Below, piece by piece: positions 1 to 7,846 of a stretch of 64,000 nt of DNA. The number at the start of each line of letters is the position of its first letter. The stretch's first letter is position 1. The position numbers and the translations under genes are program-made. The stretch is from NCBI RefSeq assembly GCF_026013365.1, contig NZ_JAPDOE010000006.1:1-64000 (forward strand), in the 5' to 3' direction. Source of the stretch: Paenibacillus sp. LS1. GTDB taxonomy: Bacteria; Bacillota; Bacilli; Paenibacillales; Paenibacillaceae. The notes beneath the pieces were generated by a model. That model was given only the letters and a program-made list of their open reading frames with translations, was not told where the DNA came from and did not search any database.

Positions 1-1
1 G

Positions 2-400
2 GCCCTGCCGCCTCGCGGTGCGCTGGCGTTGCTCGCAGCGCTTCCGCCTGCGGCACGCTGCGGGCTGCTGCGCGCACCCGCGAGCGTCCGCGAAGGGCTG
101 CTTGCGCTATGCGGCCCACCTGACGGCGCGCAGCAGCCCTTCGCGGACGAAGTGCCCGCCCCGGAGCGCACCGCTCACGCGCTCCTTGCGGGCACGCTCG
201 CGCTGCTCGCCGGGCGGCAGAACCTGGCGCGTGAATGGGCCGAATCGGCCCAACTCACTGCACGGCAACCTGCCGCCTCAGGTCGCCCGGCGACTGCAAT
301 CCCGCCGGGCCTGCAAACCCTGCTGCGCCTTACAGCACCCGGCGCAGCCTCTGCTGATGAATACACCAACCAGTGCAACATGTTACTGGTACACCTATAA
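2..400 (+). CDS. 3' end of an unidentified GC-rich gene (partial)
   Basis: The reading frame is open from the left edge of the window and ends with a stop after about 132 residues, so only the C-terminal part is present. The protein is rich in Ala, Leu, Pro and Arg, with a short stretch that could be helical repeat (ALLAGTLALLAGRQNLAREWAESA). No family can be named. Bases 1 to about 350 are much richer in G+C than the rest of the window, and two other plus-strand frames are also partly open, so the choice of frame rests on amino-acid composition (the alternative frame is Arg/Cys-rich and looks like a shadow). It converges on the glycan operon to its right. A link to that cluster is only a guess. 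Confidence 0.45.
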   Translation, partial: ALPPRGALALLAALPPAARCGLLRAPASVREGLLALCGPPDGAQQPFADEVPAPERTAHALLAGTLALLAGRQNLAREWAESAQLTARQPAASGRPATAIPPGLQTLLRLTAPGAASADEYTNQCNMLLVHL

Positions 401-402
401 TT

Positions 403-465
403 TTTCTTTAATCTTTAATCTCTAATCTCTGATTTTTAGTCTCTAGTCTCCAACCCCCAAGCCTG
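403..465. repeat. degenerate TC/TA-rich short tandem repeat
   Basis: Directly after the stop of the partial gene the sequence repeats variants of TCTTTAATC and TCTCTAGTC about six times with a period near 7-8 bases. It is low-complexity sequence in the non-coding stretch between two convergent genes. The rest of 466-622 shows no gene; arms GCAACGGA (504-511) and TCCGTTGC (551-558) could form a weak hairpin. Confidence 0.5.
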
Positions 466-622
466 ATCTGTTTCTCAATTCATCTCCGATTGGAAGTGCA
501 AAAGCAACGGAGCTACCGGTAATCGGAGCATTTCCCGAACCGTGCATGGTTCCGTTGCCAATAGCTCGATCCCTCATTCCTCTATTCCTTCGTTCCTTAC
601 TCTGTACTCAACCCGATCATCC

Positions 623-1294
623 TCAACCTTTGCATATCACTGCGCGAAAACAGCGAATCGGCGTGCCGTACATGTCTGACCAGATAGCATCGTCCGGCTC
701 CTCCACATTCAGCTTATCTTCAATGGTTAATCCGGTGACGGCCATAATCGTCTCCAGCAGATCAGGCCGCATCTCGGGCACATCGAAGGTGGCGATCAAC
801 TGTCCGTTGGGCTTCAGCACCCGGGCGAACTCACGAAAAGCCCGCAGCATTGTGCCTGTATCCAGATGTTCCAATACGGAGATACAGAACACCCGGTCGA
901 ACTTGCCGGACTCATACGGAAGCTGGGCCAGATTAGCCTGTGCACGGTGTAATCGGACGAGACTCGAATCCGGCAGATCCTGCGCAGCCTGCTCGCCAAA
1001 ATCAGCAGCAATATCCAGCCGGATCGCCTCTTCAGACAAAATGCGTTCATCCCAGTCGCAGGCGTGAACCTCGCGGCAGTTCTCTGCAAGCCAGAATTTG
1101 AACGGATGGGAGATGCCGCAGGCTGCATCAAGGACCACATCGTCCGGACGTGCAAACCGCCGAGCCCATTCATATTCATATGGGCGGCTCCACCATGCCG
1201 GATGCAGGGGGAAGACCAGTGTGTCCGTTTTAGGGTCACTTTGCCGAATGTATCTTGATTCCATGAATTCCGTTGCCTTGGGCGTATCCATCAT
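623..1294 (-). CDS. class I SAM-dependent methyltransferase
   Basis: A 223-residue protein with the Rossmann-like SAM fold. Motif I is VVLDAACGIS near residues 53-62, an acidic motif II follows (EVHACDWDE), and the post-motif region FDRVFCISVLEHLDTG is typical of Methyltransf_11/Ubie-like enzymes. The substrate cannot be read from the sequence; the operon suggests methylation of a glycan or glycosylated product. The start chosen is the ATG at 1294, which overlaps the stop of the upstream glycosyltransferase in an ATGA arrangement and has AGGAGGG about 9 bases upstream. An in-frame start 24 codons further upstream would lie inside the previous gene. It is the last gene of the four-gene leftward operon. 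Confidence 0.85.
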   Translation of the reverse strand: MMDTPKATEFMESRYIRQSDPKTDTLVFPLHPAWWSRPYEYEWARRFARPDDVVLDAACGISHPFKFWLAENCREVHACDWDERILSEEAIRLDIAADFGEQAAQDLPDSSLVRLHRAQANLAQLPYESGKFDRVFCISVLEHLDTGTMLRAFREFARVLKPNGQLIATFDVPEMRPDLLETIMAVTGLTIEDKLNVEEPDDAIWSDMYGTPIRCFRAVICKG

Positions 1295-2760
1295 CCGCGA
1301 ATTCCCTCCTTCAATCCTGTCTCTGCCAAAAAAGATTCCAGCACCGTGCTCCACCGGCTCCGCCACCTGGTTAGATCATAGGACAGTGCAGTCTCGCGCG
1401 CATAGATTCCCAGTCGTTCTCGCTCGGCCCGATCCTGTACGAGACGTACCAGAGCGGCGGTGAGTTCCTGCTCACCAGGAGGTACCAGTAGCCCATTAAA
1501 CCCGTCCTGAATCAGATCATTCAATCCGCCAACATTGGAGGCAATTACCGGAAGTCCACAGCTCATTGCTTCCAGACAGGCATAGGAAGTACCCTCTGAG
1601 AACACGGTTGGAATTACGGCGATATCTGCCTGATGGTAGGCCTCACGAATATCCCGAAAATCATACGTGCGTTGAATGATTCGCTTCGCATGTGGATGAG
1701 TACGATGCCAATACCGAAAGGCTCTCCCCACCGTGCTACCTTCGACCAGTTCCCCGGCAAATTCAATCTCCAGATCCGGAAAGGCCCCCAATAGCTTATC
1801 TGCTGCCAGCATCATCGGAATAATGCCGCGTTCCATGCTGATACGGCGTGGATATATAATGCGAATTGGGCGGGGGGAGGACGCAGGGGCATCCACAGCT
1901 TTCTTTTCAACCTGTCCTTGAATTGGACCATTAACCTGACATTGAGCATCTGTTTCTATTACAATATCGTTAGCCCAATCCGTTGAATTGCGGTGGCTGC
2001 GAGCAACCCTATACGATTCGCCATCTACCTCGATTTCTTCCATTTTCGATACATTGAAATGGGGATCTACCGCTCCATCACCACTCGTTCCAACCTTGCC
2101 TTTTACAGTTTTCACTCCTGATATAACCGCTCCAAGATTCTCCTCATGACTCGCCAGATCAGTCTTCCATGCAGCAAGCCATTCATCTTCTTGTTCCTGC
2201 TCAAAGGTCCTCTTTGGCGGGGCTGGTGTGAAATAGGACGTATCCACTGCATTGGGAATGAGGACAACCTTCCTTGGGTCGGTATAGGTGCAAGCGGCCC
2301 GGCAAAAGGTCTGGAAATGGGAATCCACAGACACGATGCGCACAAGTCCATCCAGAGCCAGCTGAATGTGTTCTGCTACTTGTTGTTTGGTGTCCAGTGG
2401 CAGTCCGGGACGATCCCAGTTAATGCCGTGACAGATGCCAAGACTGCCGGGTTTGTAGGTGATGGGTTGCCACAGACAGCTCGCATAGATCACAGGTCCG
2501 CGTGCCGCGGCGGCCATCCGGTCAAAGGCTTCGGGCACATCATTCATGTCATATGCATAGCCAAATACATCAATCTGCTCCGTCCGCGTCTGAAACGCTT
2601 CAAAATAAGAGAGCTGATGAACCTCGGGAATGTGTCCGAGCCCACGGATGACACTGCACAGATCCAAAATGTAGCGCTCCAGTCCACCGCCAAATACCCG
2701 GCCAAATTCCCGATTGTACCCATCGGTGAAGCTATGTGTCAGAATACTCACCACGCCCAT
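1291..2760 (-). CDS. GT4-family (GT-B) glycosyltransferase with a large central insertion
   Basis: A 489-residue glycosyltransferase of the GT-B fold. The C-terminal domain has the GT4 hallmark SEGTSYACLEAMSCGLPVIAS with the E-x7-E pair at E389 and E397, followed by VGGLNDLI and NGLLVPPG. The N-terminal half contains the acceptor-domain end VVLIPNAVD near residue 170. About 105 residues (roughly 190-297) between the two domains are hydrophilic, low in hydrophobic core positions and not expected in this family. The start ATG lies 1 base after the stop of the GT2 gene and has GGAGGG about 8 bases upstream. Probably transfers a sugar from a nucleotide-sugar donor onto a surface polymer or protein; donor and acceptor are unknown. 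Confidence 0.88.
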   Translation of the reverse strand: MGVVSILTHSFTDGYNREFGRVFGGGLERYILDLCSVIRGLGHIPEVHQLSYFEAFQTRTEQIDVFGYAYDMNDVPEAFDRMAAAARGPVIYASCLWQPITYKPGSLGICHGINWDRPGLPLDTKQQVAEHIQLALDGLVRIVSVDSHFQTFCRAACTYTDPRKVVLIPNAVDTSYFTPAPPKRTFEQEQEDEWLAAWKTDLASHEENLGAVISGVKTVKGKVGTSGDGAVDPHFNVSKMEEIEVDGESYRVARSHRNSTDWANDIVIETDAQCQVNGPIQGQVEKKAVDAPASSPRPIRIIYPRRISMERGIIPMMLAADKLLGAFPDLEIEFAGELVEGSTVGRAFRYWHRTHPHAKRIIQRTYDFRDIREAYHQADIAVIPTVFSEGTSYACLEAMSCGLPVIASNVGGLNDLIQDGFNGLLVPPGEQELTAALVRLVQDRAERERLGIYARETALSYDLTRWRSRWSTVLESFLAETGLKEGIRG

Positions 2761-2761
2761 T

Positions 2762-3757
2762 TCACTGTCCCTCCTTCCAGGGAAGAAGCCGAGGTTCCGG
2801 ATCTAGAATCGACTCGTAGTGTGCAAGATTGCCCCATTCACCACTAGGATCAATGCGCTTGTAACGCAAATATTTACGAACCCGATCCTCCAGGCTGCCG
2901 GCCCAACCGAGGTGCTGAACTTTCAGCTCCGTGCTGATCCCAGGCAACACAGTGCAGGACAAGGGGAGGCGGGGAACGTGATGATTCTGCTGTGGATAAA
3001 AATAAGGATATCCAGGCATATACCGTACAAGTGAAGCGGTATGCCGTTTATGCAGACACCAGAGATCATCTTCCCGGTAGTGGGTCCGGCCACCCCACAT
3101 ATCGTAGAAACGAAATGCAAACCAGTCCGCATACTCCTGATTAATCAGAGTGCGTATGGCTTTCTTGGCCTCTGTGCTGTATAGCTCATCCGCATCAACC
3201 GAGAGCAACCAGTCGGGATGTGTTCCCGCAGCCGCTTGCCATAAGGTGTTGCGAAGCCGCCATTCCTCGGCGAACAGCGGTTTCTCCAATACCTCCAGCC
3301 GGACCACCTTCGGATAGGCTTTGCATATGTCCGGGGTTCCGTCTGTGCTGGCATCGTCCACAATCACGATCTCATCCACGAACTCACTCAGATCATGCAG
3401 TACCTCTTCAAGGTATCGGCCACGTTCATTGCGAACCTGGAGCATGGCGGTCAGTTTGTTGCCTTTGCTTTTGCGAACCCGACGAATGGAGAAGGGCTCT
3501 TCGAATACACTTGTTTCCTCTTGTGATACAGCAGCATCCTGTTCTCCCTGATCTTGTACGTCGCCCCAGTGATGAATTTGGCTTCGAGTGCTCGGCGTTG
3601 GTTGTGCATGATCCGGCGTGTGATCGCCATTTCCCAATGCGTCTGTATGTGTCTGATCGACTGTTTCCGTTGGCGTATAAGTGGGTTTGGTTTGGATATC
3701 CCTGTGCACCATCGGCCCATTCACCTGTTGTCTACGCTTCTTCGGGTCCAGCATCAT
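2762..3757 (-). CDS. GT2-family (GT-A) glycosyltransferase
   Basis: A 331-residue protein. Residues 1 to about 95 are hydrophilic, rich in Gln, Thr, His and Asp, and probably disordered. From residue 101 the GT2 fold begins (KLTAMLQVRNERGRYLEEVL), with VIVDDASTDGT holding the nucleotide-binding aspartates at 134-135 and the metal-binding SVDADEL (DxD at 188-190). It resembles the SPBc2-type/WcaA-like GT2 enzymes in the order of these motifs. The start ATG overlaps the stop of the upstream gene (ATGATG) and has GGGGAGG upstream, so translation is probably coupled. It should act in the cytoplasm on the same product as its GT4 neighbour. Confidence 0.87.
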   Translation of the reverse strand: MMLDPKKRRQQVNGPMVHRDIQTKPTYTPTETVDQTHTDALGNGDHTPDHAQPTPSTRSQIHHWGDVQDQGEQDAAVSQEETSVFEEPFSIRRVRKSKGNKLTAMLQVRNERGRYLEEVLHDLSEFVDEIVIVDDASTDGTPDICKAYPKVVRLEVLEKPLFAEEWRLRNTLWQAAAGTHPDWLLSVDADELYSTEAKKAIRTLINQEYADWFAFRFYDMWGGRTHYREDDLWCLHKRHTASLVRYMPGYPYFYPQQNHHVPRLPLSCTVLPGISTELKVQHLGWAGSLEDRVRKYLRYKRIDPSGEWGNLAHYESILDPEPRLLPWKEGQ

Positions 3758-5046
3758 GGCACCTCCCCAAGCAATTGCTGTACAGCATGATCCAACAGCT
3801 CCAGCTCGACAATCCGGGCGAGCGCATCTTCATCCTCCAGTGCCGTTTCGAGAAAATGTCGGACTGCCCCGTGTCGCTCTCCTCTTAGAGCCAGCGCACT
3901 TCCGGATAATTGCTGATAATCCCGGCGACTGGCATCATCCTGAATATCGACTGCATGCACCAGAGCCAGTGCCTCTTCCACACGTCCAGTCTCCTGATAA
4001 ATGCGGAATTTCCAATGTCTCGCCGTTTCTCCGCCAAGTTCGTCCAGGATACGCAAGGCGTTTCCGTAATCATCGTTAATACGTAGCAATTCCGCTCGTA
4101 CAAGTTGATCTTCTCCCGCTTCAAGCCAGCGGCAGAGCTGTTCATAATGATGTCGTTCTTGTTCGTCGCTCGCACTGATACCGTACACCAGCAGGGCGTC
4201 CTCCAATTTCCCGGCCCGGGCATGGATGGCAGACAGGAAGCGATAGTGGGAGACTACGCAATCGCTGCGACCATTCATGACCGCATGGGTGAAGGCTTCT
4301 TGCAGTGAATGGATAGCCCGAGGATCTTCAAGCAAGTACTCATAGGCTGCCAGCAAAAAGGATATCGTCTCATGGGCGCCTGCTTTGGCTCGGAGCTGGC
4401 GGTAGAAGTCAGCACGTACACTGCATTGAAGCAGGGTGACGCTATCCAGCGTTCCTGACAGGATCTGCCGCAGCGCATGCAGGAAGAACAGTTCGTAGTC
4501 CCGGAGAGGGACTTCTAGGTCATCCTTTTGCATCGTACCTGCAGGTGTAGGATCTTCGCCGCCTAGCCAGACAGCGCGTACACCTTGGAAAAGCAGCTTC
4601 ATATATCGTGTTTCGGAGGAGGTACCCACCAGATCGGCGATGCCAACCAGTTTGGAAATACTGCTTTCCCATAGCGGAGAAGTTGCTTCTTCTCCAGCAG
4701 GCTCAGGGAGCAGAACAATACATAGATCCGGCTCCAGCGAAGCTGTAGCCATAAACCAGTACGGATGGGTAATGACCGCAACGGTTCGTGGTTCCAGTAA
4801 TAGCTGCTCGGCTTCAGGAAGGGAGATCACGGTGATGACCGAAGGTACATCCTCTGTTTGGGTCAGGCTGCTGACATAGTAGACATCTCCCTCGATCGAC
4901 AGCAGCGCAGCAATATCGGGATAGGGAAAGGATGACCAGCCTCCTTTGCGGGGGAAGAGAACATACCGGACAGGGGGCTGTGCCGTAGTAGCCTCATCCG
5001 GGCCGACTTCGGGGGCTGAATCAGGTAACGGCGCAGGATTTTCCAT
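3754..5046 (-). CDS. putative GT-B-like N-terminal domain fused to helical (TPR-like) repeats
   Basis: A 430-residue protein, first gene of the leftward glycan operon. Residues about 25-170 alternate beta-strand-like and helical segments and include LVGTSSETRYMKLLFQGVRAVWLGGE, which resembles the end of a GT-B N-terminal domain where an acceptor domain meets the donor domain. The donor-binding C-terminal GT-B half is absent. Residues about 185-430 are helical with recurring A-x-x-Y-x-x-A-L-x-I spacing (DDYGNALRILDELGG, ETGRVEEALALVHAV), like TPR repeats. I infer a non-catalytic scaffold or acceptor-recognition partner for the glycosyltransferases downstream. The start ATG is preceded by GAGGTGA at a good distance. 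Family assignment is tentative. Confidence 0.75.
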   Translation of the reverse strand: MENPAPLPDSAPEVGPDEATTAQPPVRYVLFPRKGGWSSFPYPDIAALLSIEGDVYYVSSLTQTEDVPSVITVISLPEAEQLLLEPRTVAVITHPYWFMATASLEPDLCIVLLPEPAGEEATSPLWESSISKLVGIADLVGTSSETRYMKLLFQGVRAVWLGGEDPTPAGTMQKDDLEVPLRDYELFFLHALRQILSGTLDSVTLLQCSVRADFYRQLRAKAGAHETISFLLAAYEYLLEDPRAIHSLQEAFTHAVMNGRSDCVVSHYRFLSAIHARAGKLEDALLVYGISASDEQERHHYEQLCRWLEAGEDQLVRAELLRINDDYGNALRILDELGGETARHWKFRIYQETGRVEEALALVHAVDIQDDASRRDYQQLSGSALALRGERHGAVRHFLETALEDEDALARIVELELLDHAVQQLLGEVP

Positions 5047-5251
5047 AAATTGTTCACCTCACCTTGACTGAATTATGGTGCGTCATTCTCTCTGCATGTG
5101 CTTCATGCTTTCACTTCATATGTAAAGCCCTCACGGCACTTCGCATGTTATGCCTGAGACTAACATATGGGCATTCCTTCCCAAACATGAGTATCTTCCA
5201 TGAATACATGATGTTGGCAAGCTGTGGTAATAGGCTGATTTTTATCTTTTG

Positions 5252-5267
5252 TGTGACCAGGATCACT
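5252..5267. promoter_or_regulatory. distal CRP/FNR/Rex-type operator upstream of cydA
   Basis: The sequence is TGTGA-N6-TCACT, a dyad that fits the Crp/Fnr consensus and the core of the Rex consensus. Its centre is exactly 40 bp upstream of a second such site. It lies in the region between the divergent glycan operon and cydA. Confidence 0.55.
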
Positions 5268-5291
5268 TTTTTTTGCTCTAAACACGTAGAT

Positions 5292-5307
5292 TGTGATAAT
5301 TCTCACA
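5292..5307. promoter_or_regulatory. proximal CRP/FNR/Rex-type operator upstream of cydA
   Basis: The sequence is TGTGA-N6-TCACA, a perfect 5+5 dyad preceded by a further T (TTGTGA). If the -10 element is CACAAT at 5329-5334, the start of transcription would fall near 5341 and this site would be centred near -41.5, the class II activator position. An overlapping AT-rich box at 5310-5317 is an alternative -10, in which case the site would act as a repressor site. Confidence 0.6.
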
Positions 5308-5429
5308 TGTATAAAATAGGTAATCTGGCACAATACGTTCATCAACGTATTTGGTGGACAGACAGCGAAGGTGCAGCTTCAATGCCAGATACGCATACTG
5401 CGAAGTGAACAGAAAGAAGGGGTAACGGT

Positions 5430-6845
5430 ATGGATCCGATTATGTTATCGCGTATCCAATATGCACTTACAACGATTTTCCATTTCTTTTTTGTGCCGCT
5501 ATCCATCGGTCTTGTGCTGTTGGTTGCGATTATGGAGACGTTGTACGTTGTTAAGGGTAAGGAGATCTACAAAACGATGGCCAAGTTCTGGGGCAAACTG
5601 TTCCTGATTAACTTTGCCGTCGGGGTAGTCACAGGTATTCTGCAAGAGTTTCAGTTCGGTATGAACTGGTCAGAGTACTCCCGATTTGTCGGGGATGTGT
5701 TCGGTGCGCCACTGGCTATTGAAGCCCTATTGGCGTTTTTTATGGAGTCTACATTTATTGGATTGTGGATATTTGGGTGGGATCGTTTGTCCAAAAAAGT
5801 GCATCTGGCTTGTATCTGGCTGGTGTTCGTTGGCACATTCCTGTCCGCGCTGTGGATTCTGGCGGCCAATTCGTTTATGCAGCATCCTGTCGGGTTTGAG
5901 ATTAACAACGGCCGAGCCGAGATGAATGATTTCTTTGCACTCATCACGAATGGTCAGCTTCTCGTTGAGTTCCCACATACAATCTTTGGGGCATTGATGA
6001 CAGGGGCATTCGTCGTAACGGGTATCAGTGCCTACAAATTGATGAAAAAGCAGGATGTGGAGATCTTCCGCAAATCGTTTAATATTGCGATCATTATCGC
6101 TCTGGTTTCTTCATTCGGCGTTGCTTTCTCCGGTCACTTCCAGGCGCAATATCTGGTGGAGACACAGCCGATGAAGATGGCAGCCAGTGAGGGCACATGG
6201 ACGACGACAGAAGATCCGGCACCATGGACGGTGGTCGCTTTTATTGATCCGGATAAACAGGAGAATACGGGCGAGATCAAAATCCCCGGATTGCTCAGTT
6301 ATCTGTCCTACAGTAAGTTCTCCGGTAGTGTCAAAGGCATGAAGGAGCTTCAAGCTGAGTATGAACAGACGTACGGACCAGGGGACTATATCCCTCCAGT
6401 ACGTACAACGTTCTGGAGTTTCCGCATCATGATTGCAGCGGGTGGTTTGATGATTGCACTGGCGCTATACGGTACGTTTCTGGCTATGCGCAAGAAGCTG
6501 GAGGTCGCTGGGAAGTGGTTTATGCGTCTGATGGTGTTTGCCATCTCCCTGCCGTTTATCGCCAATACATCAGGTTGGATTATGACCGAGGTCGGAAGGC
6601 AGCCATGGACAGTATTTGGCTATATGACAACTGAAGCCGGGGTCTCACCGAATGTATCCGCAGGAATGATCCTGTTTTCGACCATTGCTTTTACCGCTGC
6701 GTATACGGTTCTCGGAATCGTGATGGTATACCTGTTCGTACGTGAGATCAAAGCCGGACCGTTTGCGGTCGAGAAGCCGGAAGATCACGATGAATCGGCC
6801 GACCCGTTCGGCGTGGATGGAGGTTATTCCGTTGTCACTAAGTGA
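5430..6845 (+). CDS. cydA: cytochrome bd ubiquinol/menaquinol oxidase subunit I
   Basis: A 471-residue integral membrane protein that carries the hemes and the quinol site of the cytochrome bd oxidase, which reduces O2 to water without proton pumping. The N-terminus DPIMLSRIQYALTTIFHFFF contains the conserved early His heme ligand; MESTFIGLWIFGWDRL and EVGRQPW are CydA signatures. The length and the short loop before GRQPW match the short-Q-loop form found in Bacillus. The ATG follows AGAAAGAAGGGG-like purine-rich sequence. It is the first gene of cydABDC, and cydB overlaps its 3' end. Upstream dyads suggest oxygen- or redox-dependent control. Confidence 0.97.
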   Translation: MDPIMLSRIQYALTTIFHFFFVPLSIGLVLLVAIMETLYVVKGKEIYKTMAKFWGKLFLINFAVGVVTGILQEFQFGMNWSEYSRFVGDVFGAPLAIEALLAFFMESTFIGLWIFGWDRLSKKVHLACIWLVFVGTFLSALWILAANSFMQHPVGFEINNGRAEMNDFFALITNGQLLVEFPHTIFGALMTGAFVVTGISAYKLMKKQDVEIFRKSFNIAIIIALVSSFGVAFSGHFQAQYLVETQPMKMAASEGTWTTTEDPAPWTVVAFIDPDKQENTGEIKIPGLLSYLSYSKFSGSVKGMKELQAEYEQTYGPGDYIPPVRTTFWSFRIMIAAGGLMIALALYGTFLAMRKKLEVAGKWFMRLMVFAISLPFIANTSGWIMTEVGRQPWTVFGYMTTEAGVSPNVSAGMILFSTIAFTAAYTVLGIVMVYLFVREIKAGPFAVEKPEDHDESADPFGVDGGYSVVTK

Positions 6846-7845
6846 GTTGTGGTTTTTGCTGATTGCCGTATTGTTTGTCGGGTTTTTCTTTTTGGAAGGT
6901 TTTGATTTTGGTGTGGGGATGTCTACAGGTATTATCGCCAAAACAGACCGTGAACGCCGGACCCTGATCAACTCGATCGGTCCGTTCTGGGATGGCAACG
7001 AAGTATGGCTGATTACAGCAGGGGGAGCGATGTTTGCTGCCTTCCCGCACTGGTATGCGACGTTGTTCAGTGGTTTTTACCTGCCACTTGTATTGGTGTT
7101 ACTCGCCTTGATTGGTCGCGGGGTTGCTTTCGAATTCCGCAGTAAAATGAAACAACAGCGCTGGCGCAAAACGTGGGACATCATCATTGTTGTCTCCAGT
7201 GCGCTCTTGCCGTTCCTGTTCGGCGTGGTCTTTGCCACGTTGATGAAAGGTCTGCCCATTGATGGGGAGATGCAGTTGCGCGCAGGATTCTTTGATATCG
7301 TTAATCCGTACACCGTCATTGGTGGCTTGAGCGTAACGCTGTTGTGTCTGGTTCATGGATTGCTGTTTGCATCACTACGAACAGTAGGCGAACTCCGAGA
7401 GCGTGCCTTAAATACAGCGCAAAAATTGATGCTGCCGCTGGCTGCACTGCTCGCCGTTTACGCATTAATGACGTATTTCATGACGGATGTGTTCACCGTA
7501 CGCGGTTGGGCCCTCTGGATTATGGTTGTACTTGGTGCAGTCTCGCTTGCACTTGCGGCCTACTTCGTTCGTCAGAAGCGTGAAGGCTGGGCTTTCGGTA
7601 TGACAGGGGCAGTGATTGCAATTGCCTTTGCATCGGTATTTATCGGACTGTTCCCAAGAGTGATGGTGAGTTCTTTTGGAGCGGCATATGACCTGACCGT
7701 ATACAACGCCGCATCTGGTGCGTATTCATTGAAAGTAATGACAATTGTAGCTTGCACATTGCTGCCGTTTGTTCTTGGTTATCAGATCTGGAGTTATTAT
7801 ATCTTCCGCAAACGTCTCAACGAGCAGCACCACCTGGAGTACTGA
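6832..7845 (+). CDS. cydB: cytochrome bd oxidase subunit II
   Basis: A 337-residue membrane subunit that pairs with CydA. The sequence begins LSELWFLLIAVLFVGFFFLEGFDFGVGM, the strongly conserved CydB N-terminus, and contains GPFWDGNEVWLITAGGAMFAAFP. I place the start at TTG 6832, inside the cydA 3' end, because GGAGG sits 8 bases upstream and the resulting length matches B. subtilis CydB (338 residues). An ATG at 6817 in the same frame is an alternative without a good ribosome binding site. The 14-base overlap with cydA implies translational coupling. Eight or nine hydrophobic segments are visible. Confidence 0.95.
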   Translation: MSLSELWFLLIAVLFVGFFFLEGFDFGVGMSTGIIAKTDRERRTLINSIGPFWDGNEVWLITAGGAMFAAFPHWYATLFSGFYLPLVLVLLALIGRGVAFEFRSKMKQQRWRKTWDIIIVVSSALLPFLFGVVFATLMKGLPIDGEMQLRAGFFDIVNPYTVIGGLSVTLLCLVHGLLFASLRTVGELRERALNTAQKLMLPLAALLAVYALMTYFMTDVFTVRGWALWIMVVLGAVSLALAAYFVRQKREGWAFGMTGAVIAIAFASVFIGLFPRVMVSSFGAAYDLTVYNAASGAYSLKVMTIVACTLLPFVLGYQIWSYYIFRKRLNEQHHLEY

Positions 7846-7846
7846 T

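Noticed and set aside
5310..5317. TATAAAAT as the -10 of cydA with TTGTGA as -35
   Set aside because: The spacer would be only 13-15 bp; kept only as an alternative to CACAAT at 5329.
7769..7846. Longer CydD starting inside cydB
   Set aside because: The extra 26 residues are only the cydB 3' end read in another frame, and a ribosome binding site is present before the ATG at 7847.
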